Shown piece by piece: positions 46,861 through 61,699 of a stretch of DNA of 64,000 bases. The notes beneath the pieces are model-generated. The model saw nothing but the letters and a program-made list of their open reading frames with translations, searched no databases and was not told the DNA's origin. The position numbers were made by a program, and so were the translations under genes. Source of the stretch: Formicarius rufipectus (taxonomy: Eukaryota > Chordata > Aves > Passeriformes > Formicariidae); NCBI GenBank assembly GCA_013399695.1, contig VXAU01001096.1, positions 346,145 through 410,144 on the forward strand, given 5' to 3'. How positions within the stretch are numbered: the first letter of the stretch is position 1; every line of letters begins with the position of its first letter.

Positions 46861-49271
46861 TTTCAGCGTGCGCTCTGTGGTGTTGGTGTTAATGTCCATT
46901 TCCAGGCAGACGTTCTCGTCGTTTCTGGACCTCCTCCAAGTGTTGCTCATTTAAAAATACTTAAGTGATTGGTAATTTACGGTGTGTTGATGTACAGATG
47001 CTGCGAAATGATAACAGCCTTTTTGTGCTTGCCGCTCACTTGTTTATACGGGGTGGTGTTACAGCGTAGAAGCTCTTTACCACGTAATTGGTAAGCCCGC
47101 TTATTAATTACAGGGCTCCAATTCAGACTGAAAATACTGTGCAGATATTAAAGAAACAGAGCAACTTAATGTCTGCCAACACAGTATACTTTTAAATTTC
47201 TATGACTAGACTACTACAGTTTTCAGAAGTTTTGTGTTTTGATTTTTTTTTCTTTTTTAAATGGCTGTACTGGAAAAAACCCCAGTGATTAACTCTTGGA
47301 TATACACTAGTGTCTTACTGCTGCTTTCACCCCTTCATTGCACACTTTAAAGCAGTGTTTATGTAGCATCTTGTTTGCTGAATTGAAGGTATTCTCATGC
47401 TTTAGAGCTGAGAGTTCAGATTAGAAAGGGTAGTAATTTTATCAGCAGTTTGATTAAATTTTTTTTTTTAACATAGTTAATGTTTTACAGTGACTGCTTT
47501 TTCAGGATACCTTCTTTGGGTGTGGTGTACATTCCTTGCAAAGTGCAGCTTTGTTATTAAAAAGTGTCTTGTATGAATTTGTATGGCTTGAAGAATACGC
47601 AGAGCTCTTGTTCTGTCAGAACTGACTGTTCATCAGTTTTGTTCTGTGACCTGCAGTTTATACTTGCTTTCTTTCTTGGGGAAAAAGGATAAGGTGCTGG
47701 TCTGTGCAGTAAAGCTTGTCATCCATAGGTCACAAGGGACTCTCTAGGGTCAAGTCAAGTTCTCATTATCACTCAACCCTATTTAGATGCAGTTTTCTGG
47801 TAGTAGCACTACATGTACATTGAAATTATGGCACATTCCCAAAGCTTGTGCTTTTTTTGGCTGTCACTTGAGTGTGGTGTCAGATACAATAGCAGCATGG
47901 GTTAAATAGAGTCACTCCCTCACAGCTAAACCTAATGCCAAATTCTTTTCTAACTAGATGTTTTGAAATAGACCAGCTTCCTTACTCAAGGATGTGCAAG
48001 TAATGCAGATTTAAAAACTAATCATCTTTCTTGCTTAAGCCAATTTATTTTTGTTTCTAAAGTTCTTTTAATTTATTATTCCTATGTACCCATGCACACT
48101 ACTCTGAGTTGTCAGTGGGTGACAGCCAGAATGGTTGTCAGTGCTAGAAGCATGCTCTGAAAATTTAAACCATGATTTACAGGGAAACAGCTGTTGTAAT
48201 GTTGTTCATCATAATTTGTTTATTAATATGTTCTGACACCTACTTGGTATGGGATCATTTAACATGGCACATGAAGCAAGTACATTAAGTATTTTAAGGA
48301 TATATTTTTGACTTTGTTTTTTGCTTTGCTGATCTTGTTTCCTCAAAGGCTTTGTTCAGATTGGTCCTTGAGTAGGTGTTTTGGTGCAGCAGTTTGAGGT
48401 GCCTTGTTTATGAAAGTTACGAATCCTCTTTCCATGTACTTTTTCTGATGCATTTCATATGGGGTTAATCCTCTTGGCTTTCAGTACAAACTGATATTCA
48501 TACCTGTTCACCTTTGTGTATTTCTTTTTGTGTAACTTTTTTTTTTTTTTATCTCCTGTATAACTACTAAACATCAGCACTTACATTTTTAATAGAGGTG
48601 TTCCTTGAAGTGGCAGAGCATTCTTTTTAATACATGTCTTTTGGATGTCAGTGAAAACGGGACAAAAGACAAAATTCTGTTAATAGTAATCTGCTCTAAA
48701 TCTGAAATACCTCTTGTTTTGGTTTTGAATGTGTGAATTTGCATCACTGTAACTGAGAGCAGAGTCCCTTTTGAAAAAGGAACACTTCCATCTGGTGATT
48801 TAGCTTGAATTTTTTTCAAGTAAGTGTTTGTGCATTTTTGAGGAATGCTTGTCTGCAGTTTGAATCTGTTGATGGATTGAAGGAAGATCAAGTACTCACA
48901 CCTGAGCCATGCTGTAAACCAGAGGTCTTGAAAAGGTAACCTTGACTTTTGGAAAAAAATTAACAGTCTTCTGAGCAACAGCTGTGTTCTCTTTTTAATG
49001 GTGCAGTATCACACTGCCCAATACTTCTGATCAATTAAGTGTTAAACCTTGGTTGGAACGTGATACATTCTTTACAACATTTCACTGGTTATTAATCTCT
49101 TACTGTATTGTGAACCAAGAAGCCTTCACTTTACTCTGCCTTTTTTAAGGCTGTAGCAGTAAATCGGAGACTATGCAGATAAAAATAATGGCCTTTTTGG
49201 AAAACGATTTACCCTGAAAGAAGCGCCGGTCTGCGCTGGGAAACGCCCCCCCCCGGCGCAGGTCGGAGCTG

Positions 49272-49291
49272 TCACCGCCAGAGGGCGCAGT
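49272..49291 (+). promoter_or_regulatory. CTCF-like binding site
   Basis: TCACCGCCAGAGGGCGCAGT matches the CTCF core CCNNNAGRGGGCGC closely. It sits in an isolated GC-rich patch (about 49205-49390) within AT-rich intergenic DNA. Confidence 0.65.
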
Positions 49292-52200
49292 CGGGGCGTC
49301 CCGGGTTCCCCTGGAGAACAATCCCTTGGGAAGTGTTGGATCCCACGTGGCAGAAACCTCGGGCGTCTCGGCTTGTCTCAATTCACACTCGCTACGAGCA
49401 GTGTGACAGCAGTTGGTCAAGCAGGAGGGAAAAGTTGTATGGGGTTTACACGTCAATTAAGGCTTTTCCTGACTAGTTTTAAATAGCTTACTGAAGAGAC
49501 TGAGTATGTTGGAAGACAAAAAATAGAGTAACTTGTAAATCAGGACCTGCAGGAAGGTAGTACAGCAAAAGACACTTATTTACATATTTCCTGCTATTGT
49601 GTAGCAGAACTTAACAAGTCAGCTAGAACTCTATTTTATTTTTACATGCTTTATGGCTGAAAGAACATTTTATAAAAGATGGCAGTTTTTCTTTGCTTAA
49701 TAAAAAAAAAAAATCCTGTATGAAATGGCTAAACTGTGTGACCTTGCATATCCTTCATTTTACAAGCATTTTCTGTATGTATGATAAAGTACAACTTTTT
49801 TCCCCAGTAAAGGAAACTTTGAAACTTCACAGTTATATTTGATGTGGCAAGATCAGATCAATGCTCAGTGGTGGTCAGAAGAAAATGAGTGCTATGAATT
49901 ACAAAATACTCAATAAAAAAGGATCTTGTTATGCCACTTAATAAATCTAGACTAGCCCGTGTTTTTGAATAGTATTGCAGTTCTGCTCCACTTCAAAGAT
50001 GGAAAGCTTGTTTCAAAAATTAAGAAGGATAGTGAGACTAATTCAAAGGTACACTCTTATATAGGGAATTACAGTTTGGTGTGCCAGTATACACTGTCCT
50101 GGAAAGGACATCGCTTAGAAAGGTAAAGAACATGATGAATGTCTATAAAGTCATTAACTGAATACAGAAAATGACTAGTGCTCAACTGTTCCTTTTCTCT
50201 TTGAACAGAGGTTGGACAGGCATCGTCAGATGAACTGGTGGGGCCAAGTCAATACCAAATAAAAGTAGGGAGTCTCTCCCAGAGTGAAAGAGCATATTCC
50301 AAAATATCATTAGAGCTAAAAATCAAAAGACACTGGATCAACTAATGGAAGAATTTTTTTTTGTGCTATTACATAAAAAGGTACTAAATTTTTAACAGGT
50401 ATGCAAAATATAAACTACCTAATACTGCAGGAGTACTTTGAAGAAGTGTCATTTACTTGTTCTGCAGATGCATTTTATTGTCTTTATTGGAGATAAAATA
50501 GTACCTAGACAGACCTACAACCTGGCCCAGTACTTTCTTTTTGGAGCTTCTCTGCTGCTTATGCTGTGTGATAAGGCAAATGGCACTGCTATTAACTGGA
50601 AAATCTGGTCTAGCATACTTGATGTGCATTTAGAGTGACATTGCTGGGCATGGCTGCATACTTAATGGTTCCACTCTGTAACATTTGGTAGAACAAGTTT
50701 TCCTTAGGACATATACTTATTTTGCTAAGATCAGTAAGGAAGCTTGTATATGTATTTAGGTGTATTATTAAATATATGACAAGAAGTAAGTATAGGAATG
50801 GTTGCTTACTTGTGTGGTGTCAGCAGTTGAAGCAAGTTTGTGGAACTTTCTAGGAGAGGCAGATGTCCTGGTCCTGCTGTAGCTGCCTGTGACCCCATTG
50901 TAGTTTCTCTTAGTGTGCGTTCTCACACAACCTCTTGAGCAAGTGCAGGATGACAGTGCCTCCTACAGCAACTGTGCTTTTTTTACCCATGTCAGAATAA
51001 GCGCATCTACCTGCCAGTATCCTAACTGAAAGCTGGGACCAGTACTTATAAATTCAGTCTTCTGCAATTTGTAGTTGACTTCTTTCCCTCCTCTCAGACA
51101 CTCTTCATCCATCCTGCAGCTGTTTCTATTTCTTGACTAAATCTCTTCCTCTTATTTCCTCTTCAGCTCTAGCAGATTGTAAACCACATACTAGAACACA
51201 GAATAACTGGAAATGACCTGGAGATTCATAAGTTTGATTTATGCCTTGTTCTTCCAGTATTGCTAAAGAAGAGTAATACAGTTTACTTTCTTGTCCATTT
51301 TTCTGCATCTTTATTTTCTCTGAAATTAAGTTGTTGTAGTATACAAAGTAATCATCTAATATAAGGGTTTGTGGTAGTCCCAGATCCTTCAGAATAGAAC
51401 TTATTTTTGAGTTAGTGTACTTTATCACCTTACAGATCAGAAAATATATAAATTATAGCGATTAACAAATAATTTAGGAAAATGCCATCTTAGGTATTCC
51501 TTGCAGTCAGTGTACAGTATCATGTCAGTGCTTCACGAAAAGGAAGTAAAACCCATTATTTCTGCCAGAACTTGTGTTATAGAAAGAGTTAATTTGTCCA
51601 TCAAATTATGAATTAATAGCAAAAGGAATATTTGGGTCTATTCCAGAATCACCCTAAAAGTGTGTTGCTGATATGACTCTGATTCCATGATTATACAGAA
51701 ATTAGTAGGCAAAAGAAATATCATGGCAAAGTGTTCCTGTACTTTGTTAGTTTGTTCTACAACAAAAGAAATGAACAGAGGGGGAAAAAAATTCAAAGTT
51801 CATTGTCTTCAAGCATTTTATAAAAATATTTTAAAATGGTTTCCAGCACATCAGTGCCTTAGTTTTTAAAGTCCATCAGAAATCTGACATTCACTAGATA
51901 TTTAGCATTTGGGTACTAAATTCATCTTAATCTTATAATGCAGTTATCTAATTCAGTTTCACTGTGAATATCTCTGTTGTGCATGGTCTTGATATAACTC
52001 TTATAAAAGTCACAGAAATACTATTGCTTGTAGGGGGATTGACATCAATCCTCAAGAATTGAAAACTTGAGATTGTATCAATAACCGAATGATAGGAGTA
52101 TGATTAGTTCAGCTGATATAAATCTCAGTTTAAAAATCACTTATGAACCTGGTTGATAAATTTATTTAAATATCTTTTAAGACTACTAATGTGTTAGTAA

Positions 52201-52364
52201 CAGATAAGAATTCAGGAAGAATTATCATTTATAGTATCAGTAATCATACATTAAATATATTAAAATTTGGATAAAAATTAGACCTTAAAATAACTGTCAC
52301 CAAATGGATAAATTGTTACCACACAGAAGCACTCTTCATGAAATCAATAGAGTGTGAAACATAT

Positions 52365-52519
52365 AGAGTCATAGAATGGTTTGGGTTGGAAGGGCCCTTA
52401 AAGATCATCTTGTGCCACCCCCCCTGCCATGGGCAGGAACACCTTCCAGTAGACCAGGTTGCTCAGAGCCCCATCCAGTCTGGCCTTAAACACTTCCAGG
52501 GATGGGGAGTCCACAGCTC
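52365..52519 (-). mobile_element. CR1 LINE 3' end
   Basis: Reverse-oriented CR1 terminus with little divergence: GAGTCATAGAATGGTTTGGG, TTGGAAGGGCCCTTAAAGAT, CCTGCCATGGGCAGGAACAC, then CCAGGTTGCTCAGAGCCCCA and CACTTCCAGGGATGGGGAGT. Confidence 0.95.
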
Positions 52520-55121
52520 GGTATTTAATCTGAAGGCCTTTTCACTTCTGTCAACAAATTTTGCCTTAGATGTACCTTTCTTTCTAGATGAAAAAGAGAA
52601 ACTACGTGGTTTGATGTCAGGCAAACTCATGCATGCTTTATCATGGGCACCTGAAGAAGGAAGTACCTTCTTGTAGTACCTGTTTCTCAGCTGATGAATT
52701 CTGCAGGTGGTAATGAATTGTGTATTTCTAACGTTTGTCAGGGTTATTATCTGTTACATTTTGTGTCCAGAACTGTGGGAACTGTTTGTAAGATGATTTA
52801 GTGTTTCTTAGTGCTTTCTAGTTGATATTTTTGGATAGCTATAATGTTAAGTCAGATAACGTAATTAATCTGTCAGAATTTGAAATGTGTTCTAAAAAAT
52901 TGTATATAAGAAGTGTCTGTTGCAATAGCCATTTGTTCCTTTAAATGTTCTGCAATTAATGTTAGATGGTTGTATTTTAATGTGCCAAGAAATATCAATG
53001 TAGAAATAGATTCTGGAATTTGATGTTTCAGTCACATATAAACTTACTGAATGGGCTAGAGCACTTGACTTTGATCCCAAATATCCTAAGGATTCATGTA
53101 TGATGGTCTTCATATCTGATGAAATCGATTATGGTAATGTTTAGTGGATTTTGATAGCACATTTTCACATGCTTTTTTAGAAGGAAATACTTATTGTCTG
53201 TAGTGTGTCAGGTGATGGTAATTGTAGATACTATTAATATTTTTTTATTCAAGTTCTTTGGCTTGAATATTGCAAATAACAAGGACCAAGTTAACACTCA
53301 TCATGTTTTTAAAAAGTTTACTAGACAAAAGCAAAGCATGGGAAAAAAAGTTATAGTTATCTAAAACCCCAGTGCAGAACTGTTGCCTCAGTTTAGGTCT
53401 CATAGCAGAATAACCAAACTGAGACAGCTGTATCTTTTGCTGCAGTTACAAAAAGGTGACTTCTGTGACTGGGATAAAGGTCCTGCCCTCTCCAGCATGC
53501 ACAGCTGTCCTGTGCGTGCTCAGTAACTCCGGGATATTCTGAACACACGGCGTTTGTCGCGTGTACTCAGAGTCACTCTGGAGTACACGGGTTGGAACTC
53601 TGTGGTGCCAGTGCTGTGCTGGATTTACGTGTCCTGTGCGGTTCATCTGCTCGTGCTTCAGAGATCTGATGCACCTTGTAAGTGATGGGGATAATAAATG
53701 TCTGATAATTCAGTGAAAAAATAAATTACTTTGGAAGAAACATCTTTAATTTACAATACTACTCATTAGAAAAGGATGATTTTTGTGATGCAGAAAAATA
53801 TTTATATATGTTTTAAAGTGGAACAAAGGAAGTAGAGGAAGCAATAATGTATTCTTTAACTTTTGAAAAATTCATTCCAGTAAAAAATCTTATGGATTTG
53901 GTTACAAGTCAATGACATTCCACTTAGACCTAATAAATTATTTCTGCTCAGATAAGCCACAAACTAGCTATTGTTGTTAGTCAGAAAGATATATCAGATG
54001 TCCTGACAAAATTTTTGTAGTCTGTCATGGTTAATTAAGAAAAAGGTTATTTTCAAATTGAGACAGTTTGTAAAACCCTCCAGCCTTGCTCTTACATTCT
54101 TTCACAGTATGCAGGATCCAAAGAACAAACCATTCCAAAATACTTCTGAACAGCTGCAAGAAGAATTTAACTTTGTTACTGAAGAAGATATTAAAAAGTG
54201 TAAATGCTTCCAGCTGTTGCAATTTACAACTTTAAGTAGTTAAACTTCTGTTTATAGGGAGATACCACATACAGCGTTTCAGGAATTTGCTCTTTCAGAC
54301 ACAGTCTTTGTTTAAACTTATGTGTAATAAATTAAGTTTCATCTCTGACTTTTTCTATGTTTTCTGACAGCTTTCCTGTTCTGTTTATGTAGCAGAGAAT
54401 TTAGTTCATTATAACCCTAATGCCAAGTCAGTGGATCAGTCATTCTGTTCTCAGCTGCTCTAGAGCAATTGAAAGCCATACAAAATTAAATACAAAGTAT
54501 TGCTGGGGTATTCACTATACGCTGTAGGATTGTAGGTGGTTATAAAAGCAAAGTGATAAGATTTTTAAATTTTCAGAGTGATGATATTCTACAGTGTCCA
54601 GTAGTAGATATTATATCAACAACTGCAGTGAGTGTTACTGTTTGTGAAAACTCTCTCTTTATGTCTTGGAGCTGATGTGAAGACAACTCCCAACTTTGCT
54701 AGCATGATTCCAAAATTGTCTTTTCCCTAAACCTTTTTAGAAAGCACTTTGTCAGATTTGTGACTCTAGTGGAAGGTGCAGGCGTGTTTCCTTCATGATG
54801 AGAGCATGGAAGCCTCAAGGAGGAACTGAAATGAAGTTTGTCAGACCAACAGTTTTCAGAAGAATAGAAAGTTCCATCACAATATATGGATTCTATTCTA
54901 TTCAAGCTCCAGACATCATTCAGCCATAGCTGATGCCTATCTTGGGAACATACACAGTGGGAAGTTTGGAAGAAAAAGGGGAATTAAGGTGTATTTCAAA
55001 TATAGCTGTGTTTGCAGTAAAATGTTTAATCAGCTATTTTACAGTCCTTTTCTTTAAATTAACTTTTTTAACTTGAATAGGGTCATGTAAAGTGAATTGC
55101 ATTAGACATTGTAACGTGATA

Positions 55122-55201
55122 GAACAGAACCACAGAATTGTGTAGGTTGGAAAAGATCCTGAAGTTTGAGTCCAACTGTAAAGCTAACACTGCCAAGTGC
55201 A
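55122..55201 (-). mobile_element. Short CR1 LINE 3' end
   Basis: Reverse-oriented: ACCACAGAATTGTGTAGGTT, GGAAAAGATCCTGAAG, GAGTCCAACTGTAAAGCTAA, CACTGCCAAGTGCA. A recognisable CR1 subfamily end, truncated after about 80 bases. Confidence 0.85.
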
Positions 55202-55913
55202 TTTAATTTCACAGGTTCTGTAATGTTTCAGGGTGTCATTTAAAGATTTCTCTTCTTTACTAAAAGACTAGCAAAAGATTGTTTCCCAAGAGAATTTGTC
55301 ACAGGATATATCCTCCTGGGAAAAGTCCACTTCTTGTCAAGTGGTAGTGTTCTTTTCCAGAACTTAGTGAGTAGAATTCTTTGACAAAGATATAAATAAT
55401 TTCCTTTTATTTCTTATGTTATATTATGAATCAAATATATTTAATAACTTAAATACCATCTCTTATATGGTATTAAAGTGTTTTAATGTAATTCAGACCT
55501 ATGAGCAAAAATAATTGTAGTGCATTTCATGTGACTATACAACAAGTTTTACTTGGATAAGCTTGAATAAGACATTTATTTCCTACAGCAGGGTGTAGAT
55601 GGATTAATGTCTTGGAGGACACATTATTATTAAGCTACATGATTTTCCTCTGTATTTAGGCTTTGAAGTTACAAATCAAAGTTATTTGTATATTCTAGTT
55701 TATAGGACATTAAAAGAAACACTTCTGCAAAGAGCATGTATTTCTAAAAGAAATGTAAAGCACAATTTCAAAATAGAAAAAATAATAACTTATGGTTTAA
55801 CAACAGAGGAAAAAGAGTTTTAGTAATGAACTGTACTAAAAATGCTGAATCTGCCACAAGAGCTATTCAGTGTTGATCCCAAATTGAGTATGAGTTTTGT
55901 TTTTAACATCTGG

Positions 55914-55987
55914 TAAAAAAAACCAAAACAACAAAACAACAACAACAACCAAACAAACAAAAAACAAAACCAAAAACCAAACAAACC
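55914..55987 (+). repeat. CAAA/CAA-rich simple repeat
   Basis: Imperfect run of AAAAACC, ACAAC and AAACAAAC motifs. Confidence 0.9.
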
Positions 55988-58900
55988 TCAACTTCTTAAT
56001 TTAATCTTTGACTGCCAATTTAACACTGTAAGTAGTAACTTGTTGATAGTGGCTATAGAATCTGGACCAGTAGAGTGCAATTTTTATCATAATTCCTATA
56101 GATGGTTTTTAAATAATGTGTATTGTGGTTTTTTTTTTTTCACTATTTACTACATGCATACTCTACATGTATTTTAATCATTATAGTTACTTTTTTCTTG
56201 ACTTGTATCTTTAATACCTTACGCATCAAACACCATGGATGTAAATTATGTTGATACTTAAAGGACATCAGAATAGTGAATGAGGCAGGAGATTGCTGAA
56301 ACAATGGTTTAGATTCATTCAAATTTTTGCAGAATAATTACTGGCTTTACAGAGAGGAAAAATGTAAAATGGTTAATTTGTGGCTAAATACAGACTATAT
56401 AGTTTGCTGTAAAAGTCAAACCTGTATATAGAAATAACCATAAAATGATGCATTTCCAGGAGAGTTTACAAGCTGAATTATGCAAATCCTGGCAACTAAT
56501 TCCTCAGAGAGCTGCAGAGGAAGAAGGGACCCTCTTAAAAACCCACTTTTTTTTCTTTTTTCTGTGTATGTCTAGGAGAGAAACAATATTACAGAGAGGG
56601 GACATGATTTCTAGTAAAGTTTATTCTTTATACTTCTGCAAATAATATTTCATTAGTTTGGCTGTGGGAAATAAGAACAACATGCAATACTTGCATTAAT
56701 ATTTTCTGTGTTTTGGGAGAAAAAGCATGGGTGCTTTTGGGAATGTCTGTTTTAGAAGTAACTCTTTCGTTTGGTAAATGTTTGCACATTTTTACTTGTG
56801 TGCCTAGGAAAGCATACAGCATATGAAGTGCTCAGCAGAATAGAATATACATCTATTATAGCATAAAAATGTACTGAAAAGTAACTGCTTTACTGTAACA
56901 GGTTTAGGAAAGTCCTCTGCTTTCTGCATTTAGTCAGATTCACTGAGTGGAAGGTGCAAGAAATCCCTTCATAGACACTTACTAATTTGAATTAAGAGAT
57001 AATTCTTCCTTACCTCCATTAGTATTTGGCTTAAATCCCGAATGATTTCATTAGCTATGTAAAGGTTTAAGCTCTTGAAAATCCTGCTAAGCTCTTGCCC
57101 TCATTAAAAGCTGTGATAATTTGTTCTAATTGAGTTTGATTTAAATACATTGCCTTTCAGTTCCACTAAATGTTCATTGCTTTTATTTCTTTTTAAAAAT
57201 GGGAAGATGAATAAGAACACTGTTTTTTTCCTTTGTCTTATTATTTTGCATCCTTCTGCTGTTGGGTCTTCTTACAATCTTCTTTTAAGCAATACCATTT
57301 TTTTTTTCCAATTTGTCAGTGCAGTCACTGCAATTGTGAGGTAAAATTAAATACTTACGGAATTTGATGCCCTTAAGCCTGTTTTTACGCATATAGTAGT
57401 ATTTGAGACATCTGTGATTTGTGCTGTAATTATTCTTCTGCCATATGAAAGCCTTTGATTTATTCATAGTTGCCCTGCACTTTGTTTTTTAGGAAAGAGA
57501 ACAATTTGTAAAAGACGAAAGTTCTGCTTTAAATCTGTTTTATAATCTTATTTCAAGTATATAAGGAAGCTAAATAGCTTTTTTACTTTCTCTTCTAATG
57601 GACATGCACACCGCAGCTGATATCCATTTTGTATTGATATATGAGGGAAAATGGGATTTGTTCTAACTAGAAAAAGTATTTTGGAATCTCCTAATGGGGC
57701 TGTATTGCAAGGGGATATGTTACAAGACATTTGATATGTTTTTATTCTCTCCAGAATGCTGATGCTTCATCAATGGGGGCAACTAAGAATGTGGAGATAA
57801 GACGGTTTCCTGTTAAAAATAAACCAATGCATGCACTAACTTTAAGTATAAACAAGAATATATAAACAGGGGATGGCTCATGAAAACAAACAAAACAGGA
57901 TTCTCCAAGAGAAAATGGCAATGGAAGTGCTTCCAAGCTAGTTTAGTGTTCTGACAGTCTAGCTGATCAAGAAAGGGGAAGAAATTCCTGCTGGCCTCTC
58001 CAAGGTGTAGTGCTGCATGCTTGCTGCCTTGTTACCAGCTAGTGCTCTTAAGTCTTAGGAGACTTTCCAAGAAATTCTCAGAACAGACTTACAATCACCT
58101 CTGTGTTAGGGGAGGATCCCTTTAGAGTACACAACATAAACCCAGGTATAGAAGTCTGAAAGGGACTTCCCTACTTGTAGAGAACCTGTTTCCCAGGAGG
58201 ACTTTATCCAATTTTCACGTTTGTCATTCAGCAGTCTCTTGGCTGTGTTGCTACACACCCACTCCTTCATCTGTCAAAGAAGATAGTCTAGGTATTTGTA
58301 ATCTCTGCTAGAAGGGTATGGAATATCCAAGTCCTTGGAGATTATCGTCACTGCACCACAGTGTATGTGTGCTAAGATATGAGCACCAAGATACAGTGCA
58401 AGGCCAGAAGCAGAGAACTGCTCTCCAAAATACAGGCACTTTCCCTGGATGTGCACAGAAATTCCCTGTGGCATTTCTGAAGTCTCTCCATCTCTGGAGA
58501 TCTGCAGTGAAGCCATGTGAAATGTCATCTACTTTCCTGCAAAATCTATGCATCCAAGCATTCTGCAACACTTAGCAAAGCATTGCTACTGTTGGTGACT
58601 TAAAATAAGTAACATAGGTGGTTGGTGGTTGGAATGAAAATGTGCAAGTAGTTGACTCTGTAGAAGAGGGTAAAGCAGAACACCATTTGGCAAAATCCTT
58701 CATCATATTGTATGGACAGTAGGCAGATTCATAATCTGTCCTTCTCTTCTGCTGTGGAGTCTCATTAATGAATCTGTAAGTCAAACTGAAAGCAGTGCAA
58801 GTCTTAAAAGTACCCAATCTGGTGAGTTCGTGTACTGGAATATCCACACTGTTTACCACTGCGCATGCAATAATTTTCAGTTGCTTCAATTATGTTTGGT

Positions 58901-59034
58901 TTTGGTTTTTTCTGCAAATGTGTTTGTAATGTTTTACATATATTCTTTGCTTTCTTAAACATGCTAAAGATAACTAGTTACCTGAAGATGCATAGAAAAA
59001 AGTGTGTAAGGAGAAAATAATTCTTGACAGGTAG

Positions 59035-59059
59035 CTTGGTTACCAGATAAGTAACCAAG
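59035..59059. repeat. Perfect 9-bp inverted repeat
   Basis: CTTGGTTAC, a 7-base loop, then GTAACCAAG. No associated element recognised. Confidence 0.8.
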
Positions 59060-61699
59060 TCCACAACATGTAATTGTAAAATGCTTCATTTTAACTATAA
59101 CCATTGCATGTACAGTAGAGCACTTTTTATATATTGAAAGGTTTTAACCAGGGAGTGGTTGTTGATAAAGATATGCAACAATTGTTTTTTCCTCTTAAAT
59201 AATCCTTCCCAGTTGCAGTGTAACAAATCTTCCCCCAGTTATCAGATATCATACGCAGATGTCATACATGCATTTGCAGTTAGCAGTTGAAGCTGAATAT
59301 CAACCTGGCATTGATTTTCCCAAAATTCCCAGCAGAGAATTTTCTCTTGGCATATATTTTCATCTGTATCCAAATATTACTTTGTGGGCTTTTGTGAGTC
59401 TTCTGAAGTTTCTCCTATCAGGTGTGGAAAAATATCCTTTAGTTAAATTATGTCTCAAAATGAAGTCACTGTTGCCGACCTGTCATGAATAAGATAATGC
59501 ACTCCATTTCAATCAACTTAGAAAATCATCCAGATAAGGAAGAAAAAGTAGGAAATTAAGATTTTTGGTTGCAAAATGTGGCAAAACCATAATGCATCAT
59601 TTCAGCACCACAAGAAATTTATATTTATTATAGGGAGATTCTTAACTACATGTTCTATGTGGAATAAACTATAAATTAGTATTCTTATAGCCCCTAGTAA
59701 ATCTTCTAGTAATTAATGAGTGATTAGCATGAAAAAGGTCCCTATAGAATATATAGCCTTAGAGTAGTCTTTTCAAAGATTCATAGAATATGGAAAACAT
59801 GTGCTTTAAGAGCTTTAATGGGTGGTTATGTGGAACTATTCCTGGATCTTGCTTTTTCAAGAGAGTAAATTCAAATGTTCAAAGAAAAGCAAGTGATACT
59901 TCTAAGCAGTTTTTGAAGGCATACACCAGCTAACAGGTGTGATAACCACTCTGACTTGCAGTGATGAATGAACTTTATATACTGAATCTCAGATTTGCAG
60001 TTTTAACACCTGAAAGTCTGCCTTAAAGTTCCCTTCTCTTGTTAGGACTGGCAGCAGAAGCCCACATCCTTAATTGCACTGAGAACTAAAACCTGGAACT
60101 ACTTTCCATAAAATTATCCTTTTGTTATTGAGTTATACCTTGTTATGAATTTTGAGTAGCAAATGCTTTCCTTTGTCAGAATGGGTTGTCTTGTCTATCA
60201 AAGTTATAAAAATTACATAACATTTAATTACAGGGAAAGAGCAAAATGTGTAATGTAAACTTCACAATTGTGCTTGTGCTGTAACTTCTGAAACATCACT
60301 GTGATGGAGGCTAAAAATAACTGTATTTTGTGATTGTTGCTTTACTTTGTTGACAGCCTTGTAATAGGAGATGATTAACTGAGCACTCCTGCTCACTCAG
60401 ATAGGCCTTATCTACTCACGGGACTTTTGTTCCTGTGACCTTTCAGACTGCAGAGTTTATAAAGTATTAAAGGAGGATGCTGCATTACTTTCTGGCTTCT
60501 ATTTATTTTTACAGCAGTACTACAGTTGCAAAACGTCTTTATCCCTGGTGATGTGCCAGTCTATAAAATGTTAACTTGAAATTTAATCTTTTAAGCTAAA
60601 TTTGAAATGCTTAAGTATCCTCATATTTAATGTAGATAATGAACCCAGGTCAGGGGAAGCAAAGCTAAAGCTTTTCTGGTTACGCACAAACACGAAAAAA
60701 AAGTCTCAGACTTGCAATTTGAAATCTGAAGCTGAGACTTCTTGCTGAAATGTTGAGAAGTACCTGGCAGTCCTTGTAGTTGTTGAGACTCTTAAATGCC
60801 AGGGTTAGCTCCTATTTTGTAATTACAGTTTAAAAAAAAATAGAAAAACTTGAGGTTCCAAGGAGACAGTCTCAACAGACTTGACTTGTGCTGCCTTAAG
60901 GGTGAGGACAAAACTCCCCAGATCCAAGTACCCATGTAATGTGCGTAGCGCCATGCTGCTGAAGTATTATCCTTTTCCTTAGTGGGACAGAGCACAGCTT
61001 TCTCTCCCTCTGGCTCTAGGCCCTCTAAAAACGTTTCCACAATCAGAAGTTATTCCTAAATAGATGGCTGAAAACCAACAGAGGCCTCACAATTTCATTT
61101 TATAACTTTAGAGGAAGTAAATTTTATGAATACTACCCATAATCACAACTTTGTTACAAATTGTTAGGAAGACTTAGAATTTCTTCTAATAAGAAGTAGT
61201 TGTAAGAAGTTCAAAACAAAAATAGGATGTGTCATGTGATTTTTATGCTGCCTTCAGCATGATTGAACCTTGATAGCTATTGCAAATAACAAATGGCTAA
61301 TTTTATATTTCCTAAATGATTTCTAGTATTAGAAATCGAAGATTGCCACTATCAGGGCTTGCTTTTTTTGTTACAAGCACAAAATTAATTCATCCCCCAG
61401 GCTCTTGAACTACTACAGTTCTTTTGTTCTTGATTTCTTTGTTACAGCTGTGTCCTAGACACATTGTTCAAGTGTACAATATTTAACATGCTGTGGCTGC
61501 AATTAGTTTTAAAGCCCCTTCCTGCATGATTTCCTTCCTACTTTTTTCAATTGTCAAGTCAGTGTTCAAGTCAGAAGCTTATGATAGTGTTACAGAAAGG
61601 TAGGGGGAGGGAGAGAAAAGAGTCCTTACAGCTTCAGCCCGTACTAAGGGTCAGACCACTTATATATTTTAAGAAAAACAAACACAGGAGAGCATAATA

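Noticed and set aside
48589..48978. 129-codon minus-strand open frame
   Set aside because: No recognisable motif, no CpG promoter or splice context, and AT-rich codon use like its surroundings.
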